36,598 nt of DNA from contig NZ_WWEQ01000029.1 of assembly GCF_009857845.1 (NCBI RefSeq), forward strand, positions 1 through 36,598. Direction: 5' to 3'. Positions 6,367-15,918 of this stretch are shown one piece after another. Origin of the DNA: Brevibacterium rongguiense (GTDB lineage Bacteria > Actinomycetota > Actinomycetes > Actinomycetales > Brevibacteriaceae). The number at the start of each line of letters is the position of its first letter. Within the stretch, counting starts at the first letter, position 1. The notes below the pieces were generated by a model. That model made no database searches. It was not told the origin of the DNA and saw nothing but the letters and a program-made list of their open reading frames with translations. Both the position numbers and the translations under genes were made by a program.

Positions 6367-7533
6367 TCAGCTGCTCAGCCCCGAGTACGCGTGCAGGCCG
6401 TTGAAGAAGACGTTGACGATCGTGAAGTTGAAGATCACGCAGAGGAAGCCCACGAGGTTGAGCACCGCGACCTTCGTGGGGCTCCAGCCGCGCGTGGCCC
6501 GCGAGTGCAGGTACGCCGCGTAGACGACCCACACGACGAAGGTCCAGATCTCCTTCGAGTCCCAGCCCCAGTAGCGGCCCCAGGCCACCTCGGCCCAGAT
6601 GGCCCCGGCGATGAGCGTGAACGTCCACGTGATGAAGCCCACCGCGGCGATCCGGTAAGAGGCCTTCTCGATGTCGTCGCTGGCGGGCAGCCGGTCCATG
6701 AAGCGCAGGATGCGCGGCGACTTCGCCTCGCGCCAGGCGCGCAGCATCTGGAACACCGCGAGCGCCGCGGACACGGAGAGCAGCGCGGTGGAGAGGATCG
6801 CGATCGGCACGTGGATGTAGATCCAGTAGTTCTGCAGGGCGGGGACGAGCTGCGCGGCCGGCGTGTAGAACACCGTGATGCTCAGGCCCAGCGCCAGGAG
6901 CACGGCCCCGGTGACGAATGTGCCCAGGTAGCGCACGTCCTTGACGCGGACCGTGACGAGGTAGACGATGCACGCGATTGCCGAGGCCGTCATCGCGTAT
7001 TCCATCATGTTGCCCCACGGCACGCGCATGACGGACAGGCAGCGCGTGACGATGGCGGCGATGTGCAGGAGCAGCGCCAGCACGGTCAGGGCGGTGCCCA
7101 CGCGGGCCAGGCGGCGGATCCCGCCCGAGGCGCCGCGCTCCGGTGCGCCCGCGCCCGGCCCGTCCGCACCCGCACCCGCGCTGGGGCCATCCGCGTCCGC
7201 GGCCTCGGCCGGCTCGCTCGAGCCCGCTCGCGCCTGGCCGCCGTCAGCGTCCGCCTCGTCCTCCGCGTCGAGCACGGCCACCTGCTCGTGGCGCGAGGTC
7301 CGGTGCACGGAGCTCTTCGCCGAGGCGCGCCCCGCGCGGCCCTGCGCGCGCGACCCGGCGCGCGAGCGGGCCCCGGCCCGCGCCTCGGCCGCGGTGCGGC
7401 GGGCAGCGGCGTCAGCGGTGCGCTGGCGGCCGAAGAGGTCGAACGCGTACACGAGGAACGCGATCGCGTAGACGGCCATGGCCGAGTACACGAGCAGGTT
7501 CGACCAGGCGGCCAGGGTGACGTTGACGTCCAT
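6367..7533 (-). CDS. ccsB: Cytochrome c biogenesis protein CcsB (ResC/CcsA-type heme handling)
   Basis: A polytopic protein of the System II cytochrome c synthetase that, with ResB, exports heme and attaches it to apocytochromes. The 388 residues start with a membrane helix, then a charged Ala/Arg/Gly-rich loop (about residues 35-140), then at least six further helices. The Trp-rich heme-binding (WWD) domain is seen as WGRYWGWDSKEIWTF. Conserved histidines lie in LLHIAAIVTRC, YIHVPIAILS and AYLHSRATRGW. ATG at 7533 has AGAGGA 9 nt upstream. It is the last gene of the rex-hem-res operon, 53 nt after resB. Confidence 0.93.
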   Translation of the reverse strand: MDVNVTLAAWSNLLVYSAMAVYAIAFLVYAFDLFGRQRTADAAARRTAAEARAGARSRAGSRAQGRAGRASAKSSVHRTSRHEQVAVLDAEDEADADGGQARAGSSEPAEAADADGPSAGAGADGPGAGAPERGASGGIRRLARVGTALTVLALLLHIAAIVTRCLSVMRVPWGNMMEYAMTASAIACIVYLVTVRVKDVRYLGTFVTGAVLLALGLSITVFYTPAAQLVPALQNYWIYIHVPIAILSTALLSVSAALAVFQMLRAWREAKSPRILRFMDRLPASDDIEKASYRIAAVGFITWTFTLIAGAIWAEVAWGRYWGWDSKEIWTFVVWVVYAAYLHSRATRGWSPTKVAVLNLVGFLCVIFNFTIVNVFFNGLHAYSGLSS

Positions 7534-7586
7534 GTACTCGGTTCCTCTGCAGCAGCATTTTCCGGGGAGCGCGGCTGAGCGACTCC

Positions 7587-9335
7587 TCAGTCCCGCAAGT
7601 CTACGGCAAGGTCCGCGGCCGCCGCCTGGACGCGGGGGTCCTCACCGCGGGCCAGCGCGGCCACCTCGACCCGGCCGTCCTTCACGCGCACCCACATGCG
7701 CCGGCGCGGCACGAACAGGGACAGGCCCAGGCCGGCCACGAGCAGCACGGAGAAGACGAGCATGAAGCCCTGCGTGGGGTCGTGGCGGACGTCGAGCGAG
7801 ACGTACTTGTCGATCCGGTCGAGGGTGATGGAGCCCAGCCCATCGGGCAGCTGGGCGGTCTTGCCGGGGCTCATCTCGAGGCGCAGCGGCTGCCCGTCGG
7901 CGCCGGCGATGGGCTCCATCTCCGAGGTGTCGAGTTCGTAGACGGACTGCGCCTGCCCGGAGTCGAGGCCCAGATTGCCCTTGTAGGCGGTCATGACGAG
8001 GTAGGGCCGCTCAAGGCCGGCGAACGTGGAGATGAGCTCGTCGTCCTGGTTCAGCCCGGCGGTGGGCAGCAGTACCGCGCCGAAGCCCAGCTGCTCCTTG
8101 CCTGCGTCGGGGACCTTGATGACGCCGCGCGAGGTGTAGTTGCCGTCCTCGGGGAGGAAGACGACCGGCCCCGAGAACGTCACCTGCCCCTTCGCGTTGC
8201 GGGTCGTGACGACCGGCGCGTAGCCGTTGCCGGTGAGGTAGACGCGCGTGCCGTTGATGCGGATGGGCTCGTTGACGCGCAGCTCGTGCTGGGTGGAGGC
8301 CCCGTTCGAGGTCTCCGTGACCTTGGCGAGGAAGCTGCGCGGCTGGCCGAACTGGCTGCCCTGGGCCTGGGTGTCGAAGGTGGCGTCGAACGAGTCCAGC
8401 CTGAGCCGGAAGTCCGGCATCCGGTCCGAGTCGTAGTACGAGCCCGGTTCGAAGGAGTCGTAGGAGACGAGCGAGTTGGTGAACGTGTCGCCCTCGACGA
8501 GGACGCGCTGGCCCGAGTAGCCGAAGAGGGAGCCCGCGGCCATCGTGATGACGAGGGCGAGCAGGGAGATGTGGAAGACGAGGTTGCCGGTCTCGCGCAG
8601 GTAGCCGCGCTCGGCGGCCACGTGGTCCTCGGCCAGGGCCGTGCGGTAGCCGGCCCTCTTCAGCCGCTTCTGGGCCTGAAGCAGCAGCGCCTGGGGCGCC
8701 TGGCCCTCCGGCAGCGCGAACTCCTCGTAGCCGGGCATCCTGCCCAGCCTGCGCGGCGCCTTGGGCGGCTTGGCGCGCATCGCCTTCCAGTGCTGCGCGG
8801 AGCGGGGCACCACGCAGCCCACCAGGGAGATCATGAGGAGGATGTAGACGGCGGAGAACCAGAACGAGGAGTAGACGTCGAAGAGCTGGAGCCGGTCGAG
8901 GACCTGGCCGAGCTGCCCGTTGTCCTGGATGTAGGTCGTCACCCGGCCCGGGTCCTGGATGCGCTGGGGCAGGAGCGAGCCGGGAATGGCCGCGAGCGCC
9001 AGGATGAGCAGCAGGATGAGGGCCGCGCGCATGGTCGTCAGCTGCCGCCAGGCCCAGCGGGCCATGCCCAGCACGCCGAGGTTGGCCGGAGCCGCCGTCC
9101 GCGAGGCGCCCCCGCGCCTGTCGGCCAGGCTGCCCCGGGGTGCCCGGCCGGCCTGCGCCGCCTCCTCGGCGGGTTCGCTCCCGGCCGCTGCTCCGTTCCT
9201 GCGCTTCGCCACCTGCTCGAGCTGCTCCTCTTGCGTCGTGGGCCGCTGCTCGCCAGCTGCGGGCCGTTCCCTGCTCGGTGCGGGCCCGCCCGCGTCATCG
9301 TGCGCGGGCCGGCCTGCGTGATCGTGCTCGGCCAC
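7587..9335 (-). CDS. resB: Cytochrome c biogenesis protein ResB
   Basis: The partner of CcsB in System II cytochrome c assembly. The 582 residues have a hydrophilic N-terminus of about 85 residues, then helices near MRAALILLLILALAAIPGSL, FWFSAVYILLMISLVGCVV and LVFHISLLALVITMAAGSLF. A large external domain follows, then a last helix, MLVFSVLLVAGLGLSLFV, ending in PRRRMWVR. ResB family hallmarks are the first helix ending IPGSLLPQ and the terminal LF.PRRR.W. GTG at 9335 directly follows the ccdA TGA, so translation is probably coupled. The long Ala/Gly/Glu-rich N-terminal part is lineage-specific and its role is unknown. Confidence 0.93.
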   Translation of the reverse strand: MAEHDHAGRPAHDDAGGPAPSRERPAAGEQRPTTQEEQLEQVAKRRNGAAAGSEPAEEAAQAGRAPRGSLADRRGGASRTAAPANLGVLGMARWAWRQLTTMRAALILLLILALAAIPGSLLPQRIQDPGRVTTYIQDNGQLGQVLDRLQLFDVYSSFWFSAVYILLMISLVGCVVPRSAQHWKAMRAKPPKAPRRLGRMPGYEEFALPEGQAPQALLLQAQKRLKRAGYRTALAEDHVAAERGYLRETGNLVFHISLLALVITMAAGSLFGYSGQRVLVEGDTFTNSLVSYDSFEPGSYYDSDRMPDFRLRLDSFDATFDTQAQGSQFGQPRSFLAKVTETSNGASTQHELRVNEPIRINGTRVYLTGNGYAPVVTTRNAKGQVTFSGPVVFLPEDGNYTSRGVIKVPDAGKEQLGFGAVLLPTAGLNQDDELISTFAGLERPYLVMTAYKGNLGLDSGQAQSVYELDTSEMEPIAGADGQPLRLEMSPGKTAQLPDGLGSITLDRIDKYVSLDVRHDPTQGFMLVFSVLLVAGLGLSLFVPRRRMWVRVKDGRVEVAALARGEDPRVQAAAADLAVDLRD

Positions 9336-10106
9336 TCAGATCACCGTCTCGAATCCGCCCACGGCGTTCTGCACGCCGCTCATCCACGCCGTCCACAGCC
9401 CGCTGATGAGGACGAGGCCCACCGCCACGAGCATCGCGCCGCCGGCCAGCTGGATCCCGCGCTGGTGCTCGCGCACCCAGCGCAGGCGGCCCATGCCCTT
9501 GTGCACGAGCACCGCGACGATGAGGAAGGGCACGCCCAGGCCCAGGCAGTAGGCGAACGTGAGCAGCGCTCCGCGGGCACTCGACCCCTCCGCTCCGAAG
9601 CCGGTGGACAGAGCGAGCACGGCGGCGAGCGTGGGGCCGATGCACGGCGCCCAGCCGAGTGCGAACGTCGCGCCCAGCAGCGGCGCGCCCCAGAGCCCCG
9701 CGCGGGGGCGCGCATGCACTCGCCGCTCCCGCTGCAGGCCGCGCAGCCCGCCCATGAAGACGATGCCCGCGATGACGACGAACACGCCCATGATGCGGAT
9801 CGCGATGTCCGTCCAATTGCCCAGCAGCGCCCCCAGCGAGGAGAACACGGTGCCCAGGCAGACGAAGACGACGGCGAAGCCCAGCACGAAGAGGCTGACG
9901 CCCAGCACCACCGTCGAGGTCCTGCGGTCCTTCGCGTGCGCCCCGGTCAGCCCGGTCACGTAACCCACGTAGCCGGGCACGAGCGGCAGCACGCACGGGG
10001 AGAGGAACGAGACGAGCCCGGCCAGCGCGGAGACGCCGAGCGCCGCGAGGAGCGGCCCGCTCAGCGCGGTCTGCGCGAACGTGTGTCCGAGTCCGCCTGC
10101 GAGCAC
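9336..10106 (-). CDS. ccdA: CcdA-type thiol-disulfide electron transporter
   Basis: A six-helix membrane protein (256 residues) that passes electrons from cytoplasmic thioredoxin to the extracellular thioredoxin ResA, keeping apocytochrome CXXC motifs reduced. Its two redox cysteines lie in the conserved helix breaks [13 protein letters not shown] and WAPCIGPTL, as in the DsbD/CcdA family. The open frame extends further upstream, but that part is an out-of-frame copy of resA. The GTG at 10106, 5 nt after the resA stop, is the sensible start. Confidence 0.92.
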   Translation of the reverse strand: MLAGGLGHTFAQTALSGPLLAALGVSALAGLVSFLSPCVLPLVPGYVGYVTGLTGAHAKDRRTSTVVLGVSLFVLGFAVVFVCLGTVFSSLGALLGNWTDIAIRIMGVFVVIAGIVFMGGLRGLQRERRVHARPRAGLWGAPLLGATFALGWAPCIGPTLAAVLALSTGFGAEGSSARGALLTFAYCLGLGVPFLIVAVLVHKGMGRLRWVREHQRGIQLAGGAMLVAVGLVLISGLWTAWMSGVQNAVGGFETVI

Positions 10107-10111
10107 GCCGG

Positions 10112-10705
10112 TCAGCCCTGCAGCGCGTCGTCGATGACGCCGGTCAGCGTCGAGGACTCCACGCGGCCCACGATGCGCGCGGCCGCCCGGCCCTGGGCAT
10201 CGAGCACGACGGTGGACGGGGTGGCCTGCGGCGGCAGGATCGCCGACAGCAGGGAGACCATCCGGCCGTCCGCGTCGAGCATGACGGGGTACTTGATGGC
10301 GAACGTGTCGATGAACGCCTGGGCGGCGGCCTTCTGGTCCCGGACATTGACGCCCAGGAACTCCGCGCGCCCCTTGTACTTCTGGGCCACCTTCACGAGC
10401 TCGGGGGCCTCGCGGCGGCACGGCGGGCACGCGGCGTACCAGAGGTTGATGACGACGGCGCGGGGGCGCCACTGCTTGAGGTCGGCCCGCTTGCCGTCGA
10501 GCAGGGTGAAGGCGAGGTCGAGGGGCTCCTTGCGCTCACCGGGCGCGATCTGCGTGACGACGCCGTCGCCGGAAACGTAGCCCTGCCCCGAGCCCGCCTG
10601 CTTGGCCAGCTGGTCGTTGTCCGTGCTGCAGCCGCTCAGGCCCAGCAGGCCCGCACCGGCCCCCAGCGCGCCGAGCGCACCCAGCGCGCCGCGGCGGTCC
10701 ATCAT
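10112..10705 (-). CDS. resA: ResA/TlpA-type thioredoxin lipoprotein
   Basis: An extracytoplasmic thiol-disulfide reductase for apocytochrome c. The N-terminus has a hydrophobic Gly/Ala/Leu signal and a lipobox LSGC (Cys26), so it should be membrane-anchored. The thioredoxin active site is CPPC (Cys93, Cys96) in [16 protein letters not shown], followed by the cis-Pro region [10 protein letters not shown]. The 197-residue length fits TlpA/ResA proteins. ATG at 10705 overlaps the TGA of the upstream phosphatase gene (ATGA); a second ATG at 10702 is equally possible. It lies between that gene and ccdA. Confidence 0.92.
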   Translation of the reverse strand: MMDRRGALGALGALGAGAGLLGLSGCSTDNDQLAKQAGSGQGYVSGDGVVTQIAPGERKEPLDLAFTLLDGKRADLKQWRPRAVVINLWYAACPPCRREAPELVKVAQKYKGRAEFLGVNVRDQKAAAQAFIDTFAIKYPVMLDADGRMVSLLSAILPPQATPSTVVLDAQGRAAARIVGRVESSTLTGVIDDALQG

Positions 10706-11376
10706 GCCCCCACCCCCGCCCGGGCGGGCTGGAGGTCTGCGCACACGTCCCGGTAGTCCACGCCCACCAGTGTGCCCCCGTCGTATGTGAGGGTCGTGAC
10801 AGAGCCCAGCGCGCACTCGCGGGCGCGGGGATCGTGCCACAGGCGCCGGCCCTCGGCGAAGCGGCGGGCCATCCAGATGGGCAGCTGGTGGGACACGATG
10901 ATCCCGTCCGCGGACTCCAGGCCCTCGGCGGCCGCGGCATCCTCGAGGCGCCGGCGCAGGCTCGCGATGGCCGCGGTCATCCGCAGCGCCTGCGCGCGGT
11001 AGGCCTCGCCCCACGAGGGGCGCAGCGGGTTGTAGACCATCGCCAGCCTCGCCGGCTCGAGCAGCGTGCGGCGGTCGACCCGCATTCCCTCGAAGCCGTT
11101 GCCGGCCTCGATGACGCGCTCGTCGACGACGGGCTCGAGGTCCAGCGCGGCGGCGGTGGGCGCGATCGTCTCCGCGGTGCGCTGCAGCGGGGAGCGCACG
11201 AGCCCGCGGATCGCAGCGCCGCCCGTCTCCTGGGCCGCCGCGTAGTGCTCGCCGAGGCGCTGGGCCATGCGGCCGCCGCGCTCGGAGAGGCCGTAGCCGG
11301 GCAGTCGGCCGTAGAGGATTCCCTCGGGGTTGTCGACCTCCCCGTGGCGGGTGAGGTGGACGCGGGTGCGGGTCAT
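10702..11376 (-). CDS. Histidine phosphatase family (phosphoglycerate-mutase-like)
   Basis: A 224-residue protein of the branch-1 histidine phosphatase superfamily. The phospho-accepting histidine is in [14 protein letters not shown], the conserved arginine in [10 protein letters not shown], and the second histidine in [10 protein letters not shown]. Such a gene commonly sits between hemL and resA in actinobacteria. Its substrate is not known and the similarity to phosphoglycerate mutase says little. It starts within the hemL stop (ATGA) and its own stop overlaps the resA start, so it is translationally locked into the operon. Confidence 0.88.
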   Translation of the reverse strand: MTRTRVHLTRHGEVDNPEGILYGRLPGYGLSERGGRMAQRLGEHYAAAQETGGAAIRGLVRSPLQRTAETIAPTAAALDLEPVVDERVIEAGNGFEGMRVDRRTLLEPARLAMVYNPLRPSWGEAYRAQALRMTAAIASLRRRLEDAAAAEGLESADGIIVSHQLPIWMARRFAEGRRLWHDPRARECALGSVTTLTYDGGTLVGVDYRDVCADLQPARAGVGA

Positions 11377-12776
11377 GCGCCGGCCCCCGTTCGGGTCCCG
11401 GCGGCGGCCGCGGCCGCGCGGGCCGCCTGCGGCAGCGCGGCGATGATCCGGTCGATGACCTCCGGGGTGTGGGCCAGGGAGAGGAACCACACCTCGAACG
11501 CGCTGGGCGGCAGGTGGACGCCCTGGTCGAGCATCGCGGTGAAGAACGCGGCGTAGGCGGCGGTGTCCTGGCTGCGCGCGTCCTCGTAGTCGCGGACCTC
11601 GCGGTCGGTGAAGAAGACGGAGAACATCGAGTTCGCGCTCTGGATCGTGTGCGCCACGCCCTCGCGCTCGAGCGCCTCGGCGATGGCCGGGCGCAGCGCG
11701 TCTGCGGCGGTTTCGAGGTGGGAGTAGACGTCGAGCTCCGTGGTCAGGCGCAGCGTCTCGAGGCCCGCCGCGGTGGCAACGGGATTGCCCGCCAGCGTGC
11801 CCGCCTGGTAGACCGGCCCGGCCGGCGCCAGGTGGCCCATGACCTCGGCCCTGCCGCCGAACGCGGCCGCCGGGAAGCCGCCGCCCATGACCTTGCCGAA
11901 CGTGAAGAGGTCGGCGGGGCCGTCGGGATAGCCCTCGCGCTCGGACTCCCAGCCGTACCAGCCGGCCGGGCCCACGCGGAAGCCGGTCATGACCTCGTCG
12001 GAGATCATGAGCGCACCATGGGCCCGGGTCAGGCGCCGGATGAGCTGGGTGAAGCCCTCGCGCGGCGGCACGATGCCCATGTTGCCGGGGCACGCCTCCG
12101 TGATGACGCAGGCGATCGAGTCGCCGTGCTCGGCGAACGCCTCCTCGAGGGCCTGGGCGTCGTTGTAGGGCAGCACGATTGTGTCCGCGGCGTCGGCGCC
12201 GGTCACGCCGGGCGTATCCGGCAGCGCGAACGTCGCCAGGCCGGAGCCGGCCGCCACGAGCAGCGAGTCGACGTGGCCGTGGTAGCAGCCGGCGAACTTC
12301 ACGACGCGCGAGCGGCCGGTGCAGCCGCGGGCCAGGCGGATGGCCGACATCGTCGCCTCCGTGCCGGAGGACACGAGGCGCACCTCGTCCACGGGCTCGA
12401 TGCGCTCGACGATGGCCTCGGCCAGCCGCACCTCGTTCTCACTCGGGGTGCCGAACGAGAAGCCCCGCGCGGCCGCCTCCTGGACGGCGGCGAGGACCTG
12501 GGGGTGGGCGTGGCCCAGGATCATGGGGCCCCAGGAGCCGATGAGGTCGACGTATTCGCGGCCGTCGGCATCGGTGAGCAGGGCGCCCTGCGCGCGCTCG
12601 ATGAACCGCGGCGTGCCGCCCACCGCGCCGAACGCGCGCACGGGCGAGTTCACACCGCCGGGGATGACCCGCTGGGCGCGGGCGAACAGCTCCCGGGACC
12701 GGGCGGTGGGGTCGGCCTGGGCGGCCGAGCCGGCGGCGTGCGGTGCGGTGTCCTGGGGTGCGGTGTCCTGGGGCAT
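11373..12776 (-). CDS. hemL: Glutamate-1-semialdehyde 2,1-aminomutase
   Basis: A PLP enzyme that converts glutamate-1-semialdehyde to 5-aminolevulinate, the second step of the C5 pathway. The 467 residues include [29 protein letters not shown], the PLP Asp in [14 protein letters not shown] and the Schiff-base Lys295 in [21 protein letters not shown] at 12776 has AAAGGAG 6 nt upstream. The first codons include a 15-bp tandem duplication that encodes QDTAP twice, outside the conserved fold. Glutamyl-tRNA reductase, its usual partner, is encoded in the same operon. Confidence 0.95.
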   Translation of the reverse strand: MPQDTAPQDTAPHAAGSAAQADPTARSRELFARAQRVIPGGVNSPVRAFGAVGGTPRFIERAQGALLTDADGREYVDLIGSWGPMILGHAHPQVLAAVQEAAARGFSFGTPSENEVRLAEAIVERIEPVDEVRLVSSGTEATMSAIRLARGCTGRSRVVKFAGCYHGHVDSLLVAAGSGLATFALPDTPGVTGADAADTIVLPYNDAQALEEAFAEHGDSIACVITEACPGNMGIVPPREGFTQLIRRLTRAHGALMISDEVMTGFRVGPAGWYGWESEREGYPDGPADLFTFGKVMGGGFPAAAFGGRAEVMGHLAPAGPVYQAGTLAGNPVATAAGLETLRLTTELDVYSHLETAADALRPAIAEALEREGVAHTIQSANSMFSVFFTDREVRDYEDARSQDTAAYAAFFTAMLDQGVHLPPSAFEVWFLSLAHTPEVIDRIIAALPQAARAAAAAAGTRTGAGA

Positions 12777-12795
12777 GTGTCTCCTTTCGCGGGGC

Positions 12796-13257
12796 TCAGC
12801 GCTGCCCGCGCATGTGCTTCGCCACGGCGCCCATGGCGCGGGCGAGCGCCTGGGTGTCCTCGGCGTCGATGAGGTCGATGAGGTTCTCGCGCACGTCCTC
12901 GACGTGGTAGGGGGCGGCGGCCTTGAGCAGCTCCCAGCCGGCCTCGGTCATGGAGCACAGCACACCGCGCCCGTCCTCCGCGGTGGCCGTGCGCTCGAGG
13001 AGGCCGCGGCGCTCCATCCGGCCGACCACATGGGTCAGCCGGGAGCGCGACATCACTGTGCCGTTGGCGAGCTCCGCCATCCGCATCGAGTGGTCGGGGC
13101 GCTCGGAGAGGCGCACGAGGACCTCGTACTCCCCCATCCCGATCCCGAAGCGGGTGCGCAGCCCGCGTTCGAGCTCCGCGCTCAGCAGCGAGAAGCCCTC
13201 GAGCAGGCTGCGCCACGCGCGCTGCTGCCCGTCGTCGAGCCAGCGCGGCTCGCTCAC
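12796..13257 (-). CDS. MarR-family transcriptional regulator inside the heme operon
   Basis: A 153-residue winged-helix regulator. The dimer helix includes [19 protein letters not shown]. The helix-turn-helix lies in [20 protein letters not shown], followed by the wing with [22 protein letters not shown], a very standard MarR layout. The GTG at 13257 overlaps the hemB TGA (GTGA), and 19 nt separate its stop from hemL. The open frame upstream of the GTG is only a shadow of hemB. Its ligand and targets are unknown. Being co-transcribed with tetrapyrrole genes suggests a porphyrin, heme or redox signal, but that is inference. Confidence 0.88.
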   Translation of the reverse strand: MSEPRWLDDGQQRAWRSLLEGFSLLSAELERGLRTRFGIGMGEYEVLVRLSERPDHSMRMAELANGTVMSRSRLTHVVGRMERRGLLERTATAEDGRGVLCSMTEAGWELLKAAAPYHVEDVRENLIDLIDAEDTQALARAMGAVAKHMRGQR

Positions 13258-14252
13258 GCCGTCTCCCGCAGCCACCCGGCCGCCTCGGTCGCCCAGTAGG
13301 TGAGCACGGCGTCCGCGCCGGCGCGCTTGAAGCCCATGAGCGACTCGAGGATCGCAGCGCGGCGGTCGATCGCGCCGGCCCGGGCGGCGAACTCGATCAT
13401 CGCGTACTCCCCGGAGATCTGGTAGGACCACACCGGGACGGGGCTGGCCGCTGCGACCTCTGCGAGCACGTCAAGGTAGGGCATGCCCGGTTTGACCATG
13501 ACGATGTCGGCGCCCTCGGCGAGGTCGAGCTCGAGCTCGCGCAGCGCCTCGCGGCCGTTGGCCGGATCCTGCTGGTAGGTGCGCCGGTCGCCCGTCAGCT
13601 GCGAGTCGACAGCCTCCCGGAAGGGCCCGTAGAAGGCGGAGGAGTACTTCGCCGTGTAGTCCATGACGACGGTGTCGAGGAGTCCCGCCTCGTCGAGGCC
13701 CGTGCGCACGGCGGCCACCTGGCCGTCCATCATGCCCGACAGGCCCAGCACCTGCGCCCCGGCGCGCGCCTGGGCGAGCGCCATGGACACGTAGCGGTCC
13801 AGGGTGGCGTCGTTGTCGACGCCGCCGTCGGCTGCGAGCACGCCGCAGTGGCCGTGCGAGGTGAATTCGTCGAGGCACAGGTCGGCCATGACGACGAGGC
13901 GCTCGCCCACGGCGTCCCGCACGGCCGCGATGGCCCGGTTGAGGATGCCGCCCGGGTCATCGGCGGCCGAGCCGGTCGCATCGCGGTGGGCCGGGATCCC
14001 GAAGAGCATGACGCCGCCCACCCCGGCATCGGCGGCGCGCTGCGCGGCGGCAACGAGCGAGTCGAGGCTGTGCTGGCTCACGCCGGGCATCGTCGCGAGT
14101 TCGACGGGGGCCTCGAGGCCCTCCTTGACGAACATGGGCTCGATGAGCTCGGCGGGGCTCAGGCGGTGCTCCGCGACGAGGCGGCGCAGGGCGGGGGTGC
14201 GGCGGAGGCGGCGGGGGCGGATGGCTCCCGGAGCCAGCGAGTAGTCGGGCAT
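13254..14252 (-). CDS. hemB: Delta-aminolevulinic acid dehydratase (porphobilinogen synthase)
   Basis: Condenses two 5-aminolevulinates to porphobilinogen. The 332 residues have both Schiff-base lysines, K202 in [14 protein letters not shown] and K254 in [11 protein letters not shown]. The metal-site segment is [16 protein letters not shown]: Cys126 and Cys136 are kept, but the middle ligand of the three-Cys zinc site is Asp128. ATG at 14252 has a strong AGGAGG 7 nt upstream, inside the hemD tail, and lies 1 nt after the hemD stop. marR overlaps its 3' end. Confidence 0.95.
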   Translation of the reverse strand: MPDYSLAPGAIRPRRLRRTPALRRLVAEHRLSPAELIEPMFVKEGLEAPVELATMPGVSQHSLDSLVAAAQRAADAGVGGVMLFGIPAHRDATGSAADDPGGILNRAIAAVRDAVGERLVVMADLCLDEFTSHGHCGVLAADGGVDNDATLDRYVSMALAQARAGAQVLGLSGMMDGQVAAVRTGLDEAGLLDTVVMDYTAKYSSAFYGPFREAVDSQLTGDRRTYQQDPANGREALRELELDLAEGADIVMVKPGMPYLDVLAEVAAASPVPVWSYQISGEYAMIEFAARAGAIDRRAAILESLMGFKRAGADAVLTYWATEAAGWLRETA

Positions 14253-14253
14253 G

Positions 14254-15918
14254 TCAGCTCCTCCTGGAACGGCTGCGCCTCTTCTGCGAGGGGCGCAGCG
14301 GGGCGAGACCCGCGGCGAGGTCTTCGTCGCGCATCCGCCGGGCGTCGGCGACGAGGGCATCGATGAGGGCGCCCACGTTCGCCTCGGGTGCGGTCACGTC
14401 CACGCGCAGGCCGTGGTCGCGCGCGGTCTGCGCCGTGGCCGGGCCGATGCACGCGACGACCGTGGTGGGGTGCGGCTTGCCCGCGATCCCCACGAGGTTG
14501 CGCACGGTCGACGACGAGGTGAAGAGCACCGCGTCAAACTCGCCGCCCTTGATGGCGTCGCGCACCGGAGCGGGCGGCGGGGCCGCACGCACCGTACGGT
14601 ACGCCGTCACGTCGTCGACCTGCCAGCCGCGCTCGGTGAGGCCCGTCACAAGCACCTCGGTGGCGATGTCGGCGCGCGGCAGGAGGACGCGGTTGAAGCC
14701 GCCCTCGTCGTCGAACTCGGGCCAGATCGCGGCGAGCCCGCGGGCGGACTGCTCGGCGGTGGGCACGAGGTCGGGGTCGATGCCCCACTCGCCCAGCGCC
14801 TCGGCGGTCTTGCCACCCACGGCCGCCACCTTGACGCCGGCCAGGCTGCGGGTGTCGAGGCCCAGGTTCGCCAGCCGCATGCGCACGGCGCGCACGGCGT
14901 TGACGGAGGTGAAGCCCACCCACTGGTAGTCGCCGTCGACGAGCGCCCGGATCGCCTTGTCCATCTGCTGCGGGGTGCGCGGGGGCTGGATCGCGATCGT
15001 CGGCACGACGGTGCCCACGGCGCCGAACTCGGCGAGCACCTCGGAGGTGTCCGCGCCCTGCTCCTTGGTGCGCGGGATGAGCACCTGCCAGCCGAACAGC
15101 GGGCGCGATTCGAACCAGGACAGCTCGGAGCGGGCGGCGATGCCCTGGCCCAGGAGCACGGTGAGGTGCTCGTCGGCGATCTCCTCGGCGATCCGGTCCG
15201 GGGCAGCGCCCAGCGCCGTCTCGATGGTGAGCTGGCTGATCGTGGAGACGTTGGCCGCGATGAGCGCGGGAGTCTGCGGGTCCCAGCCGTCGGCGAGCAG
15301 CGCGCGGATGCCGGCGGTCATCTCCTGGGGCGAGCCCATGAGCACGTGGCCCGTGTTGCGGTGCTTGGAGACGTCGACGTGGCTCTGCTCGCCGGCCTCG
15401 ACGAAGCGCACCGAGCGCACCCGGTTCGTCGTCAGGGGCGTGCCCGTGTAGGCGGAGACGGCGGCGCTGAGCCCGATGCCGGGCACGATCTCGAACGGCA
15501 CGTCGCCGCGGTGGACGGCGGCGGCCTCATCGGTCGTCGTGGAGAACAGCACGCCGTCGTAGGGCACGAGCCGCACGACGACGCCCTCCTCCTGGGCCAG
15601 CGTCGCGAGCCGGCGCCCGCGGGTGGTCGCCGAGGTGCCGAGCTCCGCGGCGTCGATGCGCCGGGCCGCCGTCGGCAGGTAGGCGTCGAGGATGTCGTCG
15701 TGGATGCGCTCGTCGTGGACGACGACGCCGGCGGCCGCGAGCAGGTCCGCGCCGCGCATCGTCATGAGCCCCGGGTCGCCGGGTCCGGCGCCGAGGAAGT
15801 ACACGTGGGGGCTCTCGCGCAGCGGCGCCTGGGCATGCGCGGGGTCGCCCGCGGCGGGCGCGCCCTCCACCCGGGTCCCGGGATCCGCGGGGGCGGTGTC
15901 CTTCGTCTCGTCGCTCAT
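14254..15918 (-). CDS. hemD: Uroporphyrinogen-III synthase with N-terminal SUMT-like domain
   Basis: A two-domain protein of 554 residues. Residues about 38-270 resemble SAM-dependent uroporphyrinogen-III methyltransferase ([40 protein letters not shown]). The KGGDPFVFGRG motif of active SUMTs is replaced by [13 protein letters not shown] (about 118-130). Residues about 285-530 are a uroporphyrinogen-III synthase domain ([43 protein letters not shown]), which closes the tetrapyrrole ring. The tail is very basic (KRRSRSRRS). ATG overlaps the hemAC TGA. UROS is likely the essential activity, and methyltransferase activity is doubtful. Confidence 0.9.
   Translation of the reverse strand: MSDETKDTAPADPGTRVEGAPAAGDPAHAQAPLRESPHVYFLGAGPGDPGLMTMRGADLLAAAGVVVHDERIHDDILDAYLPTAARRIDAAELGTSATTRGRRLATLAQEEGVVVRLVPYDGVLFSTTTDEAAAVHRGDVPFEIVPGIGLSAAVSAYTGTPLTTNRVRSVRFVEAGEQSHVDVSKHRNTGHVLMGSPQEMTAGIRALLADGWDPQTPALIAANVSTISQLTIETALGAAPDRIAEEIADEHLTVLLGQGIAARSELSWFESRPLFGWQVLIPRTKEQGADTSEVLAEFGAVGTVVPTIAIQPPRTPQQMDKAIRALVDGDYQWVGFTSVNAVRAVRMRLANLGLDTRSLAGVKVAAVGGKTAEALGEWGIDPDLVPTAEQSARGLAAIWPEFDDEGGFNRVLLPRADIATEVLVTGLTERGWQVDDVTAYRTVRAAPPPAPVRDAIKGGEFDAVLFTSSSTVRNLVGIAGKPHPTTVVACIGPATAQTARDHGLRVDVTAPEANVGALIDALVADARRMRDEDLAAGLAPLRPSQKRRSRSRRS

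Noticed and set aside
9336..10472. CcdA extended to 378 residues
   Set aside because: The first 122 residues are a shadow of resA. The GTG at 10106 gives a normal six-helix CcdA.
12733..12773. 15-bp tandem repeat at the start of hemL as a regulatory element
   Set aside because: It is in frame and merely encodes QDTAP twice in the non-conserved N-terminus; simple slippage explains it.
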